The notes below the pieces were generated by a model that saw only the letters and a program-made list of their open reading frames with translations, was not told where the DNA came from and made no database searches. Position numbers and translations under genes: made by a program. Source: CAZQEZ01 sp964592475 (GTDB taxonomy: Bacteria > Bacteroidota > Bacteroidia > Cytophagales > Cyclobacteriaceae). Taken from it: DNA of 8,703 nt. Shown piece by piece: positions 6,623 through 8,703 of the stretch (position 1 is its first letter; every line of letters starts with the position of its first letter). The stretch spans positions 1 through 8,703 of the forward strand of contig CAZQEZ010000166.1 in NCBI GenBank assembly GCA_964592475.1. The letters are read 5' to 3'.

Positions 6623-7396
6623 CTAATGATTTTGTAGTGCTTGCGTGATAAAAATAAAATCATCTACAGACAATTGTTCTGCTCTTTGGGATAATAGCGG
6701 ATTCAAATGTAAATGATCTGGCAAAGTTAATATTTTCAAGGCATTCCTCAAGGTCTTGCGTCGCATTTGAAATGCTTGTTTCACTACTTTGAAGAACAAT
6801 TTTTTATCGCAGGGCAAGCTTTTAACTTGATTTCTGGTGAGTCTGATCACCCCGGAGGTTACTTTAGGAGGTGGAAGAAAAACTTGGGGTGGCACGTCGA
6901 AAAGATACACTATATCAAAATAAGTTTGCAAAAGCACGCTTAAAATGCCATAACTTTTACTTCCTGGTTTAGCGCTTATTCGCTGGGCTACTTCCTTTTG
7001 AAGCATGCAAACTACCTCTTGCACCTGATCGGTGTTTTCTAGTATTTTGAAAAATATTTGTGAAGAAATATTATAAGGAAAGTTACCGATTATCCCAATC
7101 CTGTCACGTGTTAATTCTTGTAAGTCAAGGCTTGTAAAGTCTTGCTGCCAAATTTGAAAAGCCGATGTGTCGTATTCTTTTTGAAGATAGGTAATCGATT
7201 CAGGGTCTATTTCTACTAAATGTAAATGCTGAGGGTATTTAATTAAAAATTGAGTTAAAACACCTGTTCCGGGCCCTATTTCCACCAAAATGTTATAATT
7301 TTGATGAAATTTGAGTGACAGCACTATTTTTTCTGCAATGTTAGTGTCTTTTAAAAAATGCTGACCTAAATGTTTTTTGGGCTTTACTTGCGACAT
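6623..7396 (-). CDS. rsmA: 16S rRNA (adenine1518-N6/adenine1519-N6)-dimethyltransferase RsmA (KsgA)
   Basis: The enzyme uses S-adenosylmethionine to dimethylate the two adjacent adenines in the 3'-terminal helix of 16S rRNA, a late 30S assembly step. The product is 257 residues from the chosen start. Visible motifs are KKHLGQHFL (7-15), motif I VEIGPGTGVLT (38-48), the acidic ribose-binding LVEIDPE (60-66), QQDF (84-87), the catalytic NFPYNIS (105-111), VFLPPPKVTSG (172-182) and AFQMRRKTLRNAL (208-220). The frame is open 34 codons further upstream, but those residues are not family-like and would overlap the pdxA start, so the Met at 7396 (MSQVKPKKHLGQ) is preferred; a TAGCTTTG promoter element lies just upstream of it. 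It is followed 2 nt later by mgtE. rsmA and pdxA are neighbours in many bacteria, usually in one direction; here they are divergent. Confidence 0.97.
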   Translation of the reverse strand: MSQVKPKKHLGQHFLKDTNIAEKIVLSLKFHQNYNILVEIGPGTGVLTQFLIKYPQHLHLVEIDPESITYLQKEYDTSAFQIWQQDFTSLDLQELTRDRIGIIGNFPYNISSQIFFKILENTDQVQEVVCMLQKEVAQRISAKPGSKSYGILSVLLQTYFDIVYLFDVPPQVFLPPPKVTSGVIRLTRNQVKSLPCDKKLFFKVVKQAFQMRRKTLRNALKILTLPDHLHLNPLLSQRAEQLSVDDFIFITQALQNH

Positions 7397-7422
7397 TTTA
7401 ATTCTTTTAATATTGTAGTAAA

Positions 7423-7451
7423 TTGCAAAGCTAAAGCACTTAATGTATTTG
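7423..7451 (+). promoter_or_regulatory. Candidate Bacteroidota-type promoter for pdxA
   Basis: TTG (7423-7425), an 18-nt spacer and TGTATTTG (7444-7451) resemble the Bacteroidota TTG-N19-TAnnTTTG promoter with one mismatch (TG for TA). Transcription would start near 7457, leaving a leader of about 30 nt. The sequence AAAAGG directly before the ATG at 7487 is too close to act as a normal Shine-Dalgarno site, which is common in this phylum. It almost fully overlaps the rsmA promoter on the other strand. Confidence 0.4.
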
Positions 7452-7457
7452 ACTAAA
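7426..7457 (-). promoter_or_regulatory. Candidate Bacteroidota-type promoter for rsmA-mgtE
   Basis: Read on the minus strand, TAGCTTTG (7433 to 7426) is a perfect match to the Bacteroidota -7 consensus TAnnTTTG. Nineteen nucleotides further upstream lies TTTAG (7457 to 7453), a poor version of the -33 TTTG. Transcription would begin near 7419-7420, giving a leader of about 22 nt before the rsmA ATG at 7396. This also supports the shorter rsmA start. It is predicted from motif match only. Confidence 0.5.
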
Positions 7458-7486
7458 TGATTATTTAAGATTAAGAAATAAAAAGG

Positions 7487-8515
7487 ATGGAAAATCAAGC
7501 GAGAGAAAAAGAAGATAAACCAGTGATTGGAATTTCCTTAGGAGATATAAATGGGATTGGACCGGAAGTTGTGATCAAAGCTTTAAATGATCAACGGCTG
7601 AGTAATCACTTTACACCCGTTGTATATGGTTCTACAAAAGTTCTTTCATTTTACCGTAAAGCCTTAAAAATGGATGATTTCAATTATAGTCAAGTTAAAA
7701 ATGACAAAGGATTTCATCCTAGAAGAATTAATGTAGTTAATTGCTGGCAGGACATGATGAATATAGAAGTAGGAGCAGAGACGCCTGAAGGAGGCACAAG
7801 TGCATTTTTGGCTTTAGCAAAAGCTACTGATGACCTAAAGTCAGGATTGATAGATGCTGTGGTAACCGCTCCAATTAACAAAAATAATATTCAACGGGAT
7901 GACTTTAATTTTCCTGGTCACACGGAGTATCTGGCTCATAAATTTGAAGTAAAAGAAAGCTTGATGATGATGGTAAGTGGAACAATGAGAGTAGGCGTAG
8001 CTACCGGTCACATGCCTTTGAAAGAAGTGCCAAACGCTTTGCAGAAAGAGCTATTACGTACAAAAATTAAATTAATGATACAATCGCTGAAGCACGATTT
8101 TGGGATCATTAAACCCAAAATTGCAATTTTAGGATTAAATCCTCATGCAGGTGAAGAAGGATTGTTAGGCAATGAAGAAAATGATATGATCATACCTTTG
8201 ATTAATGAATTGAAAGATAAAGGTAATTTAATATTCGGGCCATTTCCTTCAGACGGTTTTTTTGGACTGGGAACGTTTCAAAAGTATGATGGTGTAATGG
8301 CCATGTATCACGATCAAGGTTTAGCCCCTTTTAAAGCCTTGGCATTTGAAAGCGGTGTAAACTTCACGGCCGGGTTACCAGTGGTTAGAACTTCCCCGGA
8401 TCATGGTACAGCTTATAATATCGCGGGTAAGGGTCAGGCCAATGAAAGTAGTATGCGGGAGGCTATGTACTTGGCATTGGATGTATTGAAAAGTCGTAAA
8501 GAATTGGTGTCTTAA
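7487..8515 (+). CDS. pdxA: 4-hydroxythreonine-4-phosphate dehydrogenase PdxA
   Basis: PdxA oxidises 4-phosphooxy-L-threonine with NAD(P)+ to a product that decarboxylates to 3-amino-1-hydroxyacetone phosphate, which PdxJ then uses with deoxyxylulose phosphate to make pyridoxine phosphate (DXP-dependent vitamin B6 pathway, cytosol). The 342-residue product has the whole family pattern: GDINGIGPE (19-27), VTAPINK (126-132), FPGHTEYLA (142-150), ATGHMPL (172-178), GLNPHAGE (216-223), MYHDQGLAPFK (273-283) and RTSPDHGTAYNIAGKG (301-316). By spacing, His175, His220 and His275 correspond to the three metal-binding histidines of E. coli PdxA (166, 211, 266), and His145 to the substrate-binding His136. 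It is slightly longer than the E. coli enzyme because of about nine extra N-terminal residues. It is divergent from rsmA. No other B6 gene is in the window, and the frame is intact. Confidence 0.97.
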   Translation: MENQAREKEDKPVIGISLGDINGIGPEVVIKALNDQRLSNHFTPVVYGSTKVLSFYRKALKMDDFNYSQVKNDKGFHPRRINVVNCWQDMMNIEVGAETPEGGTSAFLALAKATDDLKSGLIDAVVTAPINKNNIQRDDFNFPGHTEYLAHKFEVKESLMMMVSGTMRVGVATGHMPLKEVPNALQKELLRTKIKLMIQSLKHDFGIIKPKIAILGLNPHAGEEGLLGNEENDMIIPLINELKDKGNLIFGPFPSDGFFGLGTFQKYDGVMAMYHDQGLAPFKALAFESGVNFTAGLPVVRTSPDHGTAYNIAGKGQANESSMREAMYLALDVLKSRKELVS

Positions 8516-8570
8516 AAATTTAGTGTAGGCTAATATACTTCAATATAAAATTTCTCGGACAAGTTAAGGA

Positions 8571-8600
8571 AGGGGAGCAAAGGGGAGCCAGGGGGTGAGG
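8571..8600 (+). repeat. G-rich degenerate 10-bp tandem repeat
   Basis: Three consecutive 10-bp units can be read: AGGGGAGCAA, AGGGGAGCCA and GGGGGTGAGG. The first two differ by one base. The tract carries three runs of four or five G's on the pdxA sense strand and stands out sharply in otherwise A+T-rich DNA. Shorter GG steps at 8568 and 8599 could complete a two-layer G-quadruplex. It begins 56 nt after the pdxA stop codon. Confidence 0.5.
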
Positions 8601-8629
8601 CAGAAAAGAGCTAAAGAAGTGGAAGATAA

Positions 8630-8654
8630 CTTCTTACAATCAAGAAGATTTTTT
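8630..8654 (+). terminator. Possible weak Rho-independent terminator after pdxA
   Basis: CTTCTT (8630-8635) pairs with AAGAAG (8642-8647) around a 6-nt loop, and after one A comes a run of six T's (8649-8654). The layout is that of an intrinsic terminator, but the stem has only two G-C pairs, so it would be weak. An overlapping alternative stem pairs AAGAAGT (8614-8620) with ACTTCTT (8629-8635). Confidence 0.3.
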
Positions 8655-8703
8655 AGTGCCAAAATATCTCATAGAGCAAACGCGTGATTTAAGACAAGAT
8701 AAA

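Larger units (their letters stand above)
8516..8703. other. Region downstream of pdxA to the window edge, no gene established
   Basis: The region contains the G-rich repeat and the small hairpin listed separately. A plus-strand frame is open from 8599 to the right edge (after TGA 8596-8598) and reads plausibly as protein (KKWKITSYNQEDFLVPKYL), but it has no ATG; its first GTG is at 8656. It could be the beginning of a gene that continues past the window, or chance. The minus strand shows no convincing frame. Confidence 0.4.

Noticed and set aside
7397..7498. Longer N-terminus of rsmA starting at 7498 on the minus strand
   Set aside because: The extra 34 residues are hydrophobic/basic and not family-like, they overlap the pdxA start, and the candidate rsmA promoter lies inside them.

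Overview
The window looks like chromosome of a Bacteroidota bacterium, probably of the Cytophagales kind. The reasons are the A+T-rich sequence, weak or absent Shine-Dalgarno sites, -7 elements of the TAnnTTTG type, a SUMF1-domain lipoprotein, and a PdxA with the GDINGIGPE variant of the N-terminal motif. No mobile element, CRISPR array, tRNA or rRNA was seen.

Left part (1-1788). One reading frame runs from the left edge to 1418 and is broken only by a TAA at 198-200. The 403-residue piece after this stop is cysteine-bearing, of unknown function, and ends in a Thr/Ser-rich segment with a beta-strand pattern. It has no ATG in its first 200 or so codons and can start only at a TTG (207) or another rare codon, so the gene is probably disrupted, misread or mis-sequenced at 198. 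A 370-bp A+T-rich gap follows.

Middle part (1789-5224). Four genes on the plus strand lie close enough to be one operon (4-nt overlap, then gaps of 32 and 3 nt). Two are tandem, clearly duplicated SUMF1/FGE-fold proteins. One has an ordinary signal peptide and the other a lipoprotein signal, and both lack the cysteine pair used by true formylglycine-generating enzymes. They are followed by a multi-pass DUF2157 membrane protein and its usual partner, a GDYXXLXY-family protein whose signature is altered to GQYIRLNF.

Right part (5259-8703). On the minus strand rsmA (16S rRNA dimethyladenosine methyltransferase) and mgtE (CBS-gated Mg2+ channel) are 2 nt apart and form an operon converging on the middle cluster. 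pdxA (pyridoxal phosphate synthesis) runs divergently from rsmA. The 90-bp space between them holds two oppositely facing candidate promoters that occupy almost the same DNA. After pdxA come a G-rich 10-bp repeat and a small hairpin followed by six T's.

Most of the right half is ordinary housekeeping. The less ordinary content is the broken left-hand gene and the SUMF1-SUMF1-DUF2157-GDYXXLXY cluster. I see no clear case for a wholly new system. The cluster is the best candidate for an uncharacterised envelope function.
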